From Raphanus sativus (taxonomy: Eukaryota > Streptophyta > Magnoliopsida > Brassicales > Brassicaceae): a DNA stretch of 64,000 bases. The stretch spans positions 47,558,515 to 47,622,514 of the forward strand of contig NC_079514.1 of assembly GCF_000801105.2 (NCBI RefSeq), in the 5' to 3' direction. The first letter of the stretch is position 1; each line of letters opens with the position of its first letter. Both the position numbers and the translations under genes were made by a program. Shown here piece after piece: positions 1 through 11,400 of this stretch. The notes below the pieces were generated by a model that was given only the letters and a program-made list of their open reading frames with translations, ran no database searches and was not told where the DNA came from.

Positions 1-775
1 AATCTCTTCAATACCAGAAGCTTCAAGCTATTCAAGTAATTGCTTCTTGATATTTGATTTTTCTTTTTTTTTTTGAAGCTCGGTACTGATATTTTTTTTT
101 TGGTTTCTTGGTGCAATTTCAGCAGCTAAAGCAGCTACAGTTGATGAAAGAACACCGTCGCTATTTGGCGCAGCAGAGTGTTGATAGTCGCACTAAAAGT
201 ACTACTCCTGTTCATGTTGATTTGTCGCCATCTGCTGCATGGCCACAGAGGCGTGGTGTTTCTGGCATGCGTGCTGTTTCCCTCGGTGGTGACCGTACCG
301 GAACCGGCGTGTTCTTGCCTCGAAGCGTTGACCGAACTTCCCCTGTAACCGCCCAGACTCGCAACAAGCCCAGTAAGTTTTTTTAATCCTAGCCGTCCAA
401 TTTTTATTTTGTTTTTAGAATCTTTTCTGATTGAGAAATGTTGTCGACTCTTTGGGTTTAGGTCTTGGTACGGTTTTGGTTCCGGCTAGAGTGGCGCATG
501 TACTTGACCGAAACGAATCTGTGGTCCACCAGACGCCAGTCCGATCTTCAGCTAGTTTCAACGGTATAACAAACTAACCCATAATCATTTGGTTTGTTAC
601 TTAGTACTATTTTAATCATGTAGTTAATTTTTGTAATTAATTGTTTTAATTGTTCGGGGTTTAATAAACAGATGGGTCGTGGAGACAGAGGAGTAACAAT
701 GGTGGGTACTCGAGCCAGATGATGATAGAGCAGACAGTTAACGAGCCTCGGTTACCTTCGGATTGGGCTTACTGA
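1..775 (+). CDS. 3' part of an uncharacterised plant protein gene (At3g54000-like), copy A
   Basis: This is the 3' portion of the gene found complete at 50664-51979; the window opens inside exon 2. Exons are 1-35, 123-372, 462-563 and 672-775, stop TGA at 773-775. Introns start GT and end AG, and the frame stays open across every junction. The encoded tail is Gln-, Ser- and Arg-rich and ends in LPSDWAY. I recognise no catalytic domain. From memory the Arabidopsis counterpart is At3g54000, sometimes labelled TIP41-like, but no TIP41 signature is visible here. I noticed no exonic difference from copy B. Whether this is a real second gene or an assembly duplicate is discussed in the findings. 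Confidence 0.8.
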
Positions 776-3700
776 CCACTTGTGGGTGTTTTTAGGTAAA
801 GGTTTAAAGTAAAGTGAAGGAGGAATAAAGATAAGATTTTGAAGACTTGATCGAAAAAAAAAAAAAAAATTTGAAGACAGGGTGTAGTGAAGTAGCGGCA
901 AAATTAGGGTTATATAGATAAAGGAAGGAGAAAAGACGAAGAAAAAAATGTGGACAGTGACGAGGGTTTTGGATCGTTTAACCACCATTGATGATGACTA
1001 ATAGGAGAACAAAAGGAGCTTTGAGAGAGGATAAGCTGTTTCTTATTTTGTTTGTTTTTGGTCTTCTCTGGGAAATTTAATAATAACAGTCTGTCACCGG
1101 GCTGTTTCTTTTCCCCTTCCTCTCTCCCTCTCTTTTGTTCTCACAGCTTCTTAAGCAATGGAGAAAGTACTAGTAGAAATAAGAGAGACTTACACAATAA
1201 GACACTTTCGTCTTTCTTTTATCATTATAAGACACAAGTTGCATGAGACACACTTTTACAGATTGCTAGGCAATTTTCGGACGGTTTTAACCCTCATAAA
1301 AGCAAAAGACAAGTTAAGTTTTGTGGTCTGGTTAAAGTTACTAGTGGTCTGGTTAGAGTCACAGACTAATATTTTTTTTGTTAGAAAACTAACGAAAATT
1401 GGTTTATAAATTTGTGGATTTTTTTCTGACCATTTGAGTGAAAAGACAAAACAAGATCTAACTCTTCTAGTTCTTTTTTTTTGTAATTATCTCTTATTAC
1501 AATATGTAAAATCCATATAATATATATAATAAATTGTAATTTTTTTTCTTCTATATTTTGAGATCCATTTTGTATATATTTATTTTAATATTTTAAAAGT
1601 GAATTAAGTAGTCAAAGTTTCGTGGACAATAAATTGTGGATGATATGGTTTGAGCGAATGAATCCTGGACGGTATATTTCTAAGAATTGATTATGGATGG
1701 TGTTTGGTTTATATCAAAGAATAAAAATAGTAGTACACAAGCACAAAATTGTGTGCCTTACACATTTTATAAACACGTCTGTGGATGAAATATTTGTAGA
1801 CACATATGTTGTGGTCAATGTGGATGGTTTATATGTAGTTATGTATACCCTATAATTGTTGTCCAGAAACTTCCTATATGAAATTGGGAAACTAGGACTA
1901 GACAAGATTTAAAAGATTATTCAATTGTCTCAACAATTCAATTGTCTCAACAATAAAGAAAAAGCATTTTGTTCACAGAAATACGAGAAAGAGTATTATA
2001 CATATTTAAAGAAAGAAAAGAACTTGCAAGCAAATAAGACATCCACGTTCTTGTTGCTAAGAGAAAATTCACAATCGAATATTGTGGACAAAAGTTTTGT
2101 GGATGGGATTTTAAGGATAAAATTGTATGGACAAAGATTTGTGGACAAAAGTTTACAATCCTTCAAAAATTTTAAAACTTATAAATATATATAAAAATAT
2201 ATTTTACTCATATATTTTTGAAAATTTTAAATTATTAGTTAATTTAGAAATTGTGGATATAAACTTTTTTTGATTGAAGAGTTGTTGCTAGGAGTTAGAA
2301 TGCATCATTTGAAGTTTTGAGCAAAATCAAAAGGATTTATAAGGAAATTAAATAATTATAGGGTTAAACTGTAAATAGCCAGAAGTTAAAGGACTAAACG
2401 TGTAAAAAGAGGAACTTGGCCATTGTTGCAAAAGCTTTTCTCTCTGCAACTGATCGACAGAGAAGATGGCTGCCAACCGCAATCCATGCTCTCGCCGCGG
2501 CTCTTCTTCTGGATGCGTTAAAACCCGGTTTTACACTGTTCAATCTTTGATTCCGAATCTGACCCCTAAACCCAACAAACTCGAATCCAGTACCTAGACC
2601 CACCAAGGCACCAATCGTTCCCTTCTCTTGTTTTATCTTTAACTTTGTTGCCTAAGAACCATTTATCATTCGGGTTAGCTAAAAAAACATATCTTGATTC
2701 ATAGCATCTTCGAACAAATCTCAAAAAGGATATTGCTGGAGGTGTGGATGAAGCTATTAGGAAGATCATATGCTAATATTAAAGAAGTCACTGGCGATGT
2801 TGTTGGAGGTGTTCCATTTCTGGAGTTTGAATTGAAATGGTTAGAGAATACTGTAGAAAGATAAGGTAAAAATATATTTTAGTTAAAAAATATATGAAGA
2901 TATATTTAATCATGTGTCAGAAATTTGGTAACTAGAGTTCGTAAGAAGAAAAAAGTTTGGTCACTATGTTGATTTCAACTCTCTCTCTAGTTAAGGATAT
3001 CAAGGTCTTTTCCTATGAAAAAGTGTGTGGCAAGCACAATGTGACTTATGGTGAAATTGGAAACCGAAAAAGTGTCTGTAGATGTAATTTTTTCTAGAAA
3101 TAAAGGATTGTTGAATAAATTTGTTTGCCAATGCTATTAGTTGCATAATTTCTAAAATATTTGCATGCAGAGCCATACTAGTAGTTTAATGTTGATAATA
3201 AAAGCTCACAACGTAAATGTATAAAAGGGGAGTATATGCAAAGAGGTGATTAGACCAACCTAGTCATGTCTCACAATTAAATTTCACACGATAGAAAGTA
3301 ATACTACTAAATTAATTATGAAAATATCACAAATACAAATATGTTGAATATAACGAAATCACCTCTTGAGAGACAACTACTGACGCAGAGCAGAGAGCAA
3401 GTATAGTAACTGATAAATACCAAGAGAAAAGAGGCGATTTTATGATGTACAACTGTTTTGTTCTGGTTAAATACGCCCCACTAACTGTTTTGTTCTGGTT
3501 ATATTCGCCTAGTTGCACGAAAAAAATAAATTCGCCTAACGAGCCTTTTTATTATCTCGGTGAATAACAGAGCTCCCATCATTGTTACTATAGCCTTTTT
3601 ATTAGCTCGGCGAATAATAAGCTCCTATCATTGTTTGTTACTATAGTAGTAGAATGTCAAAATGATTTAAGTCGCTCGATTCAATTCAACTCACGGTAAA

Positions 3701-3813
3701 GTCAGGTATTTCATGAGTTAGCGCTCAGCTTATTTATTATATGAATTTTAATATGTAAATTCGAATTCAGATCATCTAGATTATAAATTAAATAAATTAA
3801 TTCACAATCAAAT
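1..3813 (+). repeat. Near-identical 3.8 kb duplication, copy A
   Basis: This stretch matches 51205-55018 base for base by eye, at an offset of 51204 and then 51205. The offset shift is one extra T in a T-run (near 1473-1481 versus 52678-52687). I noticed only two substitutions: A versus C near 1737/52942, and A versus G near 2225/53430. The match covers exons, introns, the 3' flank and a transposon-like tail, so it is DNA-level duplication and not conserved coding sequence. It stops only because copy B reaches a gap at 55019. Confidence 0.95.
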
Positions 3814-4282
3814 ATAAAAATATAAAATAAAAATAAAATAAATAATAAAATAATTTTCATAATATAATTTAAAATTAGTCCAAAAATATATTTTTAATTA
3901 ATCCGAAAATATATTCCACATAATTCATGTTCAAGAATCAAGATCTCTATATATTTCAATCATAAAGATATATATTCTCCATGTTTTAAATTATAAATAT
4001 ATGTGATATGAGGATTGATAATAATATTCTTTTATATTTTTGCATGTATTTATAACTTTTTGATTTTATATTTCAATTTTAGAAGATAAATACGACTAAT
4101 ATATATTTTTTATACAAAAAATAGAAGTCATTTATATATGTGTATATATATTCATATATATGTATATATATAAAATATAAAAATGATCAAGTTCATAAGT
4201 TAGTTTATAATCATTAAAGATTACTCATATAACTCGTGATCTAAATTAAGTTCGATCATTAAGCTAATTTGTTAAACGAGTC
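776..4282. other. Intergenic, no gene supported
   Basis: AT-rich sequence downstream of the copy A gene. At 2430-2860 (and its duplicate 53635-54065) there is a less AT-rich, gene-like stretch with an ATG at 2466, but every frame is interrupted. It may be a decayed gene fragment; I cannot name its source. From about 3654 to the gap the sequence looks like the end of a transposable element. Confidence 0.6.
3654..4282. repeat. Transposon-like end running into a gap
   Basis: It begins with GAATGTCAAAAT and is followed by AT-rich sequence with recurring AACTCG/CTCGTG motifs. In copy B the same start lies at 54859, and an inverted match to it (ATTTTGACATTC) occurs after the gap at about 55174-55185. 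This suggests a terminal-inverted-repeat element whose interior defeated the assembler. No clean TSD was found and the superfamily is unknown. Confidence 0.4.
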
Positions 4283-4382
4283 NNNNNNNNNNNNNNNNNN
4301 NNNNNNNNNNNNNNNNNNNNNNNNNNNNNNNNNNNNNNNNNNNNNNNNNNNNNNNNNNNNNNNNNNNNNNNNNNNNNNNNNN
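4283..4382. other. Assembly gap (100 N)
   Basis: Exactly 100 N, a conventional placeholder for a gap of unknown size. Transposon-like sequence lies on the left and ATG1 exon sequence on the right, so the missing DNA should include the kinase-encoding 5' half of the ATG1 gene if the join is correct. Confidence 0.98.
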
Positions 4383-5774
4383 GCAGATACTGATAACTTC
4401 AAGTTCGAAAGCCATAGATTAATAGATAGAAACCAATTCAAACCCTCAAGCTTGCCTGATTCCAGATTACTTAATACTCAAGGAAGAGGTAACTGCATTT
4501 CTATCATTTGCTTACCACTAGAAAAAAATGTTTCTATTAAAGTTGTCTCGCTTTTACAGTAGGGGATACTCCAGACTCAATAGATCAAGATTATGTTCTG
4601 ATATCTGGACCATCAGTGGATATACCATCATCTTCATCTGGTTCTCCTAAGCTTTTCAATTACCCATTCAAATCACATTCTCCTCCTGTGGAGTTCATTA
4701 AAAGAAACGTAACGAGTCCAACGGCTCCTATGCCAATAGCTGGTGCCACTGGCAGGAACATTGGTCGGTTTGCAATCTTGGAGAGTCCAAACTCTCTCCC
4801 GGGTACTTCCCATGGGTCTCTGAACCTTGTGGATGCTTTTGAACAGCCATCAACTAACAGCTTGACAAGAATCCGGTCTTTGCAGAAATGTGCAGCGACG
4901 ATTGCAGAGTTGGTTCGTGAAAGGGTAAGCCAACTCTCGATAGTTACAAAAGCTTTGCCAACGTGAGTTTCTGAGCCTTTGTTTTCCAATGCTTCTCTTC
5001 ATAGATTGAATCAGGTAAACAGTTAGAAGCTTTCTCTATCCAACTGGTGATTCTTGCAATTTGGAATCAAGCACTGCACATCTGTCATACTCAGGCAGCT
5101 TCTGGTGTAGAAGGAAGCCTGCGCCAAGATGGTAACAGGGTAAGAAGAAATATTAGCCAAGAAGGATCAGAGAAAATATTGTCTCAGATTCAGAGAGAGT
5201 TTGTCCAGGAGGTTGAGCGTGCTGAAGAACTTGCCAAGTTTGTTGAATCTGGTATGCATTTTCTTCAAGAACAAAGCTACTGAGACAAATCTGTTAATTT
5301 TTTCGGTTAATCAGAATCACTAAACTACAGAGAACATGATTGTAGGCAACACAAAGATGCCGGATGCAATGGAGATAATATTCCAAGCAGCTCTTACTCT
5401 TGGCATACGTGGAGGAGTAAGTTGATTTTGCTTCTTATGATCAAATCCCAAACTTGTAAACCAATCTGGATATTATTGTTTGTAAATATCATAATTACAC
5501 TCACGATTCAGAATGTATTGAGACCTGAGAATTCACATTTCTGTAGGTAGATGAGGTGGTGATGGGAGAGGCAGAGAACGCAGTAAACCTCTACGCAAAA
5601 GCGGTGCGCTTGCTTGTCTTCCTTGTAGTGGAGGCGCAAACGCTGATTCTAAATCCACCTTTAACACTCACAAATTCAGTAAGGTATCGAATCAGAACAT
5701 ATATAGATAACCTCATAAGCAGATTAAAACATCTACAATCACATAAAAGAAGTTCAGGTCCTCAGAAACCATGA
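4383..5774 (+). CDS. ATG1B: ATG1-type autophagy Ser/Thr kinase, C-terminal part only
   Basis: These are the last five exons: 4383-4488, 4560-4924, 5005-5251, 5346-5416 and 5547-5774 (TGA 5772-5774). They join in frame to 338 codons. The region is the Ser-rich linker (DYVLISGPSVDIPSSSSG) followed by the C-terminal helical MIT-like region (from about IESGKQLEAFSIQLVILAIW), which in ATG1/ULK proteins binds ATG13 in the autophagy-initiation complex. The kinase domain is absent because the gene runs into the gap at 4283-4382. By position and sequence it matches my recollection of Arabidopsis At3g53930 (ATG1b). The first retained exon begins directly at the gap edge, so its true start is unknown. 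Confidence 0.85.
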
Positions 5775-6258
5775 GAGGGAGGAACAAACAAAAACCATCC
5801 CACATGTTTCTCTTGTTTGTGTTTGTTCAGTGTTTGTAAAAGTAACCATTTGTTTGTACAGCCACAGAAAGAAAAAAAGACCTGATTCTTGATTCTTTTG
5901 GATTTTAGTCAATATCCAGAGGGATTTGTAACATTCTCTTTGTTGTCACGCTGATCAATTGTTTCTATTGTATGTTGAGATATTGGTTCTACATTAAAAA
6001 TCTTATAATATGAGTTTTTCTTCAAATGAAATATATATTAAGGATTCATAAACGAGCATAGAGATTGGATTAATGTTAGAGCCCCTAGAACAAGGCAAAA
6101 TTGCTATCTCGAGGGATGCTAATGGAGGAAGAAACTGTAACCTAACACCTTAAATTGCATTTACTATACACTGGAAAGTAAAAAAAGAACTACCACCACA
6201 GACTATCCGTTTCATCTTCTTCTCCAAAACTCTATAAAGCAGCTTGCATATGAGACTA
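5775..6258. other. Convergent 3' intergenic region
   Basis: It lies between the ATG1 stop codon and the stop codon of the opposing carrier gene, and should hold both 3' UTRs. TGTTTGT/TTGTTTGTA-rich sequence just after the ATG1 stop resembles a plant polyadenylation region. Nothing else was seen. Confidence 0.6.
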
Positions 6259-8469
6259 TTAATTGGGAACAGACGATAAGAGTTTCTTCAGTTTCTCATA
6301 TGCCATGAAGGCAATGCCAACACCAGGAGCCACTTTGTAGTATTCTGGTAAGATTCCTCTGTATAGCCCTCTCATGCCTTCTGCCTTAAATATATGTTTG
6401 AATGTTCCAAGGAGTCCAGTTTTATAAACTCGCGCTCGCCCACCAGCTCCTTCCAACTGCATTCTTCTTCTCACCAGGTCCACCGGGAACGTCGCTACAA
6501 AAGTTAGATTCGGTATAATAATCTAACAATTTTCATGTAATGCATACTATAAATTAGATCATCTTTTTATTCATAACAAACCTGTGGAGGAAGCAATTCC
6601 AGAGAGACTGCCACAGCTAAGACTAACCATAACTTCTGAATCATTAGGCCTGTAAAGGGGTTTGAAGAAGAAAATATTAAAATAGGATGAGTTAATATTG
6701 GACAAACAAACTCACTAGGCAGTACTGAAAGTCAAATCCCAAATCAAAGAGACTTTTTACCTATGAGATAGCCATGATGTTTTCAGAGAGTTATATGCTG
6801 AGAAGCTGATGGCAAGGCTTGGACCAACACCCTGCAATACAAACCAGGTATAAAAACATAGCTACATCAAATATGAACTTCAACTTCATTATATTATCAA
6901 ACTTAAAAGTTAGATTCATTAAAAGTGTTCTGTAAGTAACAGTTTTAACACTCACTTCAACATCTACCAATATATGACCATGAGCATGAACTGCTGGAAA
7001 TGAATCATTTCTATATTCTTAACATACAACAAGAATGCCTAGTGCATGTACGTTCATAAATTAGATCATCTAAGAGACTCCCCATCTACAGTAGCAGCCT
7101 ATGGAAGATCATAGCAGCCTACGTATACCAACTATCTTAACACTGCTGAGAAGGAGTTAACAATCAACCACAGATCGTTAACAAAGAGGAAGCAAAAACA
7201 AAAACAAAAAAGCGTACCAACAAAGTAGCACCAAGATGAGCTGCTTATACCATTAACTAGACACTTAGATCATCTAACAGACTCCCATCTACCGTAGCCG
7301 CCTATGAAAAATCATAGTGGGAGGTATTAGCTAAAATGACTACCAATACCACTGCCAAGACAAAGTCAACAATCAACCACAGATCGTTAACAAAGAGGAA
7401 AAAAAAAGAAGAAGCGTACCAACAAAGTAGCACCAAGTCCTTTATATAGACCCCAAAATCCCTCTTCTCTGCAAATGGTACGGAAAGCATGCCCAACACC
7501 CTGATAATACATTGAGCTTCTCTGCAAAAGATCAAATATAATGTACTCAGGTCAAAGAAGACAATACAAAACTGCTTAGGTCAAGACTAACGACATCACC
7601 TTTCATCTTAGAAAGAGTTATAAATAAAACAATTACCTGAGCAGAAAGCCGTGTCCTAACAAGATCAAGAGGGTAAGTAGCTGAAGCAGCTGTCATCCCA
7701 GCTAAGCCACCACTTACAAAATGCACCAAAACGTCCAAACTTGCATTTCCTTTATACCTCTTTAATACTGGATTCGAGTAAAAAAGCTGCAAATAAAGAG
7801 CAAGTGACAGATCAGCATGAGCTAGTCTACACTCCAAAAAGAGAACAGAACACAACTCACAGTATTGTACTCCTCATAAGCATAGAAGTTAACAGCAGAA
7901 TAAGGAAGCCTGTGAGCCACAGTAACCAAGTTCCCTTTCCAGAAAGCTCTAAAACCTTCCTCGTTGACAATACGTGAAGCTTCACGCCAAATACTCGGAC
8001 TGCTCAAAATCGCAGTCTCCGATTGCATCCCTTGTATCTACCAACAACAACAAACACACAACTTATCATGCTATTCCTCACACCTCACACATCATTCATG
8101 GTAATGGGTATAAATAAAGTCTCCAACTTTAAACTCATAACTCCATAAAGTCTCCAACTTTAAACTCATAACTCCATAAAGTTAGCACCTTTATACCTGG
8201 AACAAGATGGTGAGACGAGCGAGAGGAGCGGTGCAAGTCTTAGCGAAGGCCCCGGAGATTCCTCCGGCGATGAGATGGGAGATGGATCCGCCTTGCTTCT
8301 GATTCAGTTTATTACTTTGTTGTTGTTGTTGGCAGGTTTGAGGTTGCTGTTGTTGCTGTAAGAGTTTCCTGTTTCCGGCGTCTACGACGGTGTTATTCAC
8401 GGCGGTGGCTGTGTGGAGAGCCCTCTGACCTCCTTCCACTACTACACCGACTCGAGCTTCCATGGTCAT
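6259..8469 (-). CDS. Mitochondrial substrate carrier family protein (At3g53940-like)
   Basis: Seven exons on the minus strand: 8197-8469, 7861-8037, 7637-7786, 7420-7521, 6761-6831, 6582-6649 and 6259-6494. All borders are GT/AG and the frame is continuous, giving 358 aa. The N-terminus has a Gln-rich stretch (about residues 38-51). Three mitochondrial-carrier repeats follow, with signatures APLARL (first Pro at residue 82), YPLDLVRTR (about 188) and FPVDLVRRR (about 283). Such proteins have six membrane spans and exchange metabolites or cofactors across the inner mitochondrial membrane; the substrate is not known for this subgroup. An ATG at 8463 (MEAR) could also start the protein; 8469 was preferred because I recall the Arabidopsis protein extending to the equivalent point. 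The intron between exons 4 and 5 holds an unusual duplication (7061-7437). Confidence 0.92.
7061..7437. repeat. Tandem duplication across the exon 4 / intron border of the carrier gene
   Basis: Copy 1 (7061-7235) and copy 2 (7265-7437) are diverged repeats of about 173-175 bp. Both begin TTAGATCATCTAA and both contain AATCAACCACAGATCGTTAA and GCGTACCAACAAAGTAGCAC. Copy 2 includes the real 3' end of exon 4 (7420-7437) and its donor; copy 1 repeats that exon tail and donor inside the intron. Confidence 0.8.
8119..8180. repeat. 31-bp tandem repeat, 2 copies
   Basis: Two perfect copies (8119-8149 and 8150-8180) of a unit beginning GTCTCCAACTTTAAACTCAT, within intron 1 of the carrier gene. Confidence 0.9.
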
Positions 8470-11400
8470 TTCTGAGATTGTGGGTCTGAGGAATTAGAAG
8501 AGGAAGAAGTCGCATCAATTGAAAGAGATTCTGCGATATTTTTAGGAGAAATCGATGGGTGGGGGTACCCTAGAGAAAAACCCTTAAACCTCTGTTTGTT
8601 TGAGAAGGGAGGAGAAAAGGGTTTATTGGTAATAAGGAAGGTGACGACGCACTCACAGTTGACATATAAATCCAAAACGTCGCCGTATGGTTAAATTTCG
8701 AATTTAAAATTCGAGCTTCGTGTACTTCTTCTTTTTTTTTTTTTGAGTTGTTTTTACTTTGTACTTTCACCTTTAAAAATTATTTTCCAAAAGTATCTCT
8801 ATAACTTTTCTATCAAAATAAAATTCTTTAGACATTCATTCAAGTAAAACTCATTTATGTAATAAAATTAATTTATTCTTGAAGAAAAAGGTACATATGG
8901 ATTGCAGTGGTCTAAGTAAATTACAAGTAAATTATTCTTATTCTGATCATTGAAACGTGAAAATTATTGAACCCGACCTTTTTGAAGAATGAGTTGGTTT
9001 ATCAATCTCTTATATATTATTTGATAGACATTACAATATTTGAGTCAATCATCACAAAAATAATTTTTATAATCTTTTGAAAAATAAGTTGGTTCATCTA
9101 AGCATATAGCATATTTTCATTAAACTAATCACATAATAAATTATTAATATATAAAATATTTTTTCTTCTTCACTTAAATAAAAGATACAAAATTCCCTAA
9201 TTTGATAAAAATATATATGAAAATAACAATTTTAAATAATAAAGATTTATTAATAATTTGTCGATCTTCTATCATTTTTGTATAATTTTATATTATTGAA
9301 ATATATTAAATAATCACATTAAATATATAATAAAAATTTAGATCTTTCTGTATATGTTATATTTTTAACTTCTTAAATGACTATAAATTAATAAAACTAA
9401 TAAAATCTCACTTCAAAAATTTGTGATCACTGGTTTATTTTTTATAACAAAATACAAATATTCATAAACAATATGAGTAGAAAATGTTATTTAATAAATA
9501 TTTAGACTATATTTTTTTAATATCGTTTAAATTAAACTATATATCATCTAAATGCATAAAAGTATTTAAATTTCAAATTTTCATTGAACAAGTACTAAAA
9601 TTTTAATATTTTAGTTTCAAATTTTTCATTAAATTTTTGTAAAATTAAAAAAACATTATAAACTACTAAAAATATTAAAAGTTCCATACTGAAAATTTCT
9701 TTATAAAAAATAACATGAAACTCATAATTTAAATAGTGTAATAAAAACTCAAAATGTTTCTTAAAGTGAAAATATCTCTTTTTGTAACACAGAGTGAAAA
9801 TACCTCTTATAATTGTTTATAATATGTCTTTTATCATCATAACTGGATTATTTATTGTTATAGGTCGAAAATGGGCTACAACAAACCCGTAACCAAAGTT
9901 AAGAATACCAGATTGTACATCCATAATGAGTTTGGATGGATTCAGTGGCAAAAATTAGCCATGTACATACAGTTTTTGGTTTTGTTCTGGTTAGTGTCTT
10001 TTGGTTCTTCGTTTCTAGAGAATTTGGATCCTTCCGAGTATTTAGAAAGTTTGGTTTGGTTTTGGTTCAGTAATTTTAGTTTTCGGTTTAGATAACAAAG
10101 TTGAAAACCGGCTTATATCCGAAGTAACCTCGAATATCATTTGGTTCTGGTTTGGTTGCGGTTTTTCAGTTAATTTGGGTTAAAAATCAAAAATTGGATT
10201 ATTTGATTAATAGAAACATGAAACACGACATTGGATAAAATAATTTAAATGGACAGTTAGAAACATGAAATATTTTGTTGAACTGCGCCATGTGGGTCAT
10301 GTACGGTGCACCGGCTGTTCATCTTTGGAACATCATGGTGATGCCGAGAATTTTTTTCAGAATTACTATGATGACGTTTTGTCAAATGTTTCATTTTTAT
10401 GAAGATAAAAGAAAAGAATCAAAGAGCATCAATAAAACATTGTTTAATAAACATAGTAGTCTCTATACTATTAGTAGATCAATCAAAAGACTTGGCTATA
10501 TGGTTTCGTGATAATATTCTATCACTTGTATGCTATTTGACTGAATTTTCATGTTTATTTCTTCATAATGTCATTCTATATAATAAATATTTTAATATAT
10601 TATGTAATTGGAATAACTTATGAATACTATTCATTATTTTGTTGCAAAATTTTACGAAAAATATAAAATAAATTAAGCAAAATATAATAAAAATAAGTAA
10701 TATCTAAGTAAACTACAAGCAAAATATTTTTACCACAATTAGCGCAATGTTGTTCTATGTATATTGACTCTAACAATTCTATGAAAATTGGATTGGCAAT
10801 TTTTTAAGAATTGGATAGACAACTTTTCTCTGAAAATGGCTCTGTGATATTTTCCAAATAAAACTCAACAAATTTTCTCTACTGGCTCAAAAAGTTTCTC
10901 CATAAATGATTAGACAATATGACAACACAATGTGATAAAAGATTTAAGGTGTGATCTCACAAGGGTGTCAGCTGGGATTAAAACTGATTGTCTTGAATTG
11001 ATGAATGGATGCATGTTTCAGTTAGGATTTTGTTGGGTGAGATTGTATATGTGGTAGTATTAGCAATATGTACACTGCTTTTACTAGAAACCAGCTATCC
11101 TATATTAACATCAAGGTAAATATTTTGTTTATTTTTTCTTTACTAATATTTCTTGATTTTGTATCTTTATTTATATTTTTAATATTTCGACGTACTTTGA
11201 TTTTGTTGTGATAAAAAAAAATCCAGGTTATAGTAAGACCAAAAGCGTGAAAACGTGCCGCTATCGACAGACAGTGCTGTGCCTAGTGTTTAAGAGGCCT
11301 AAGGCGATAAATTATCAATGTAGTTTTTCTGAATTTTTTTAAGGACAACTAATCTTATAGTAAAAGTATATTTAATATTTCATTATATATAAATATATTT

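Noticed and set aside
1052..2194. Small frames of 60-90 codons after the copy A gene
   Set aside because: AT-rich intergenic frames with low-complexity translations; duplicates of the same frames occur after copy B.
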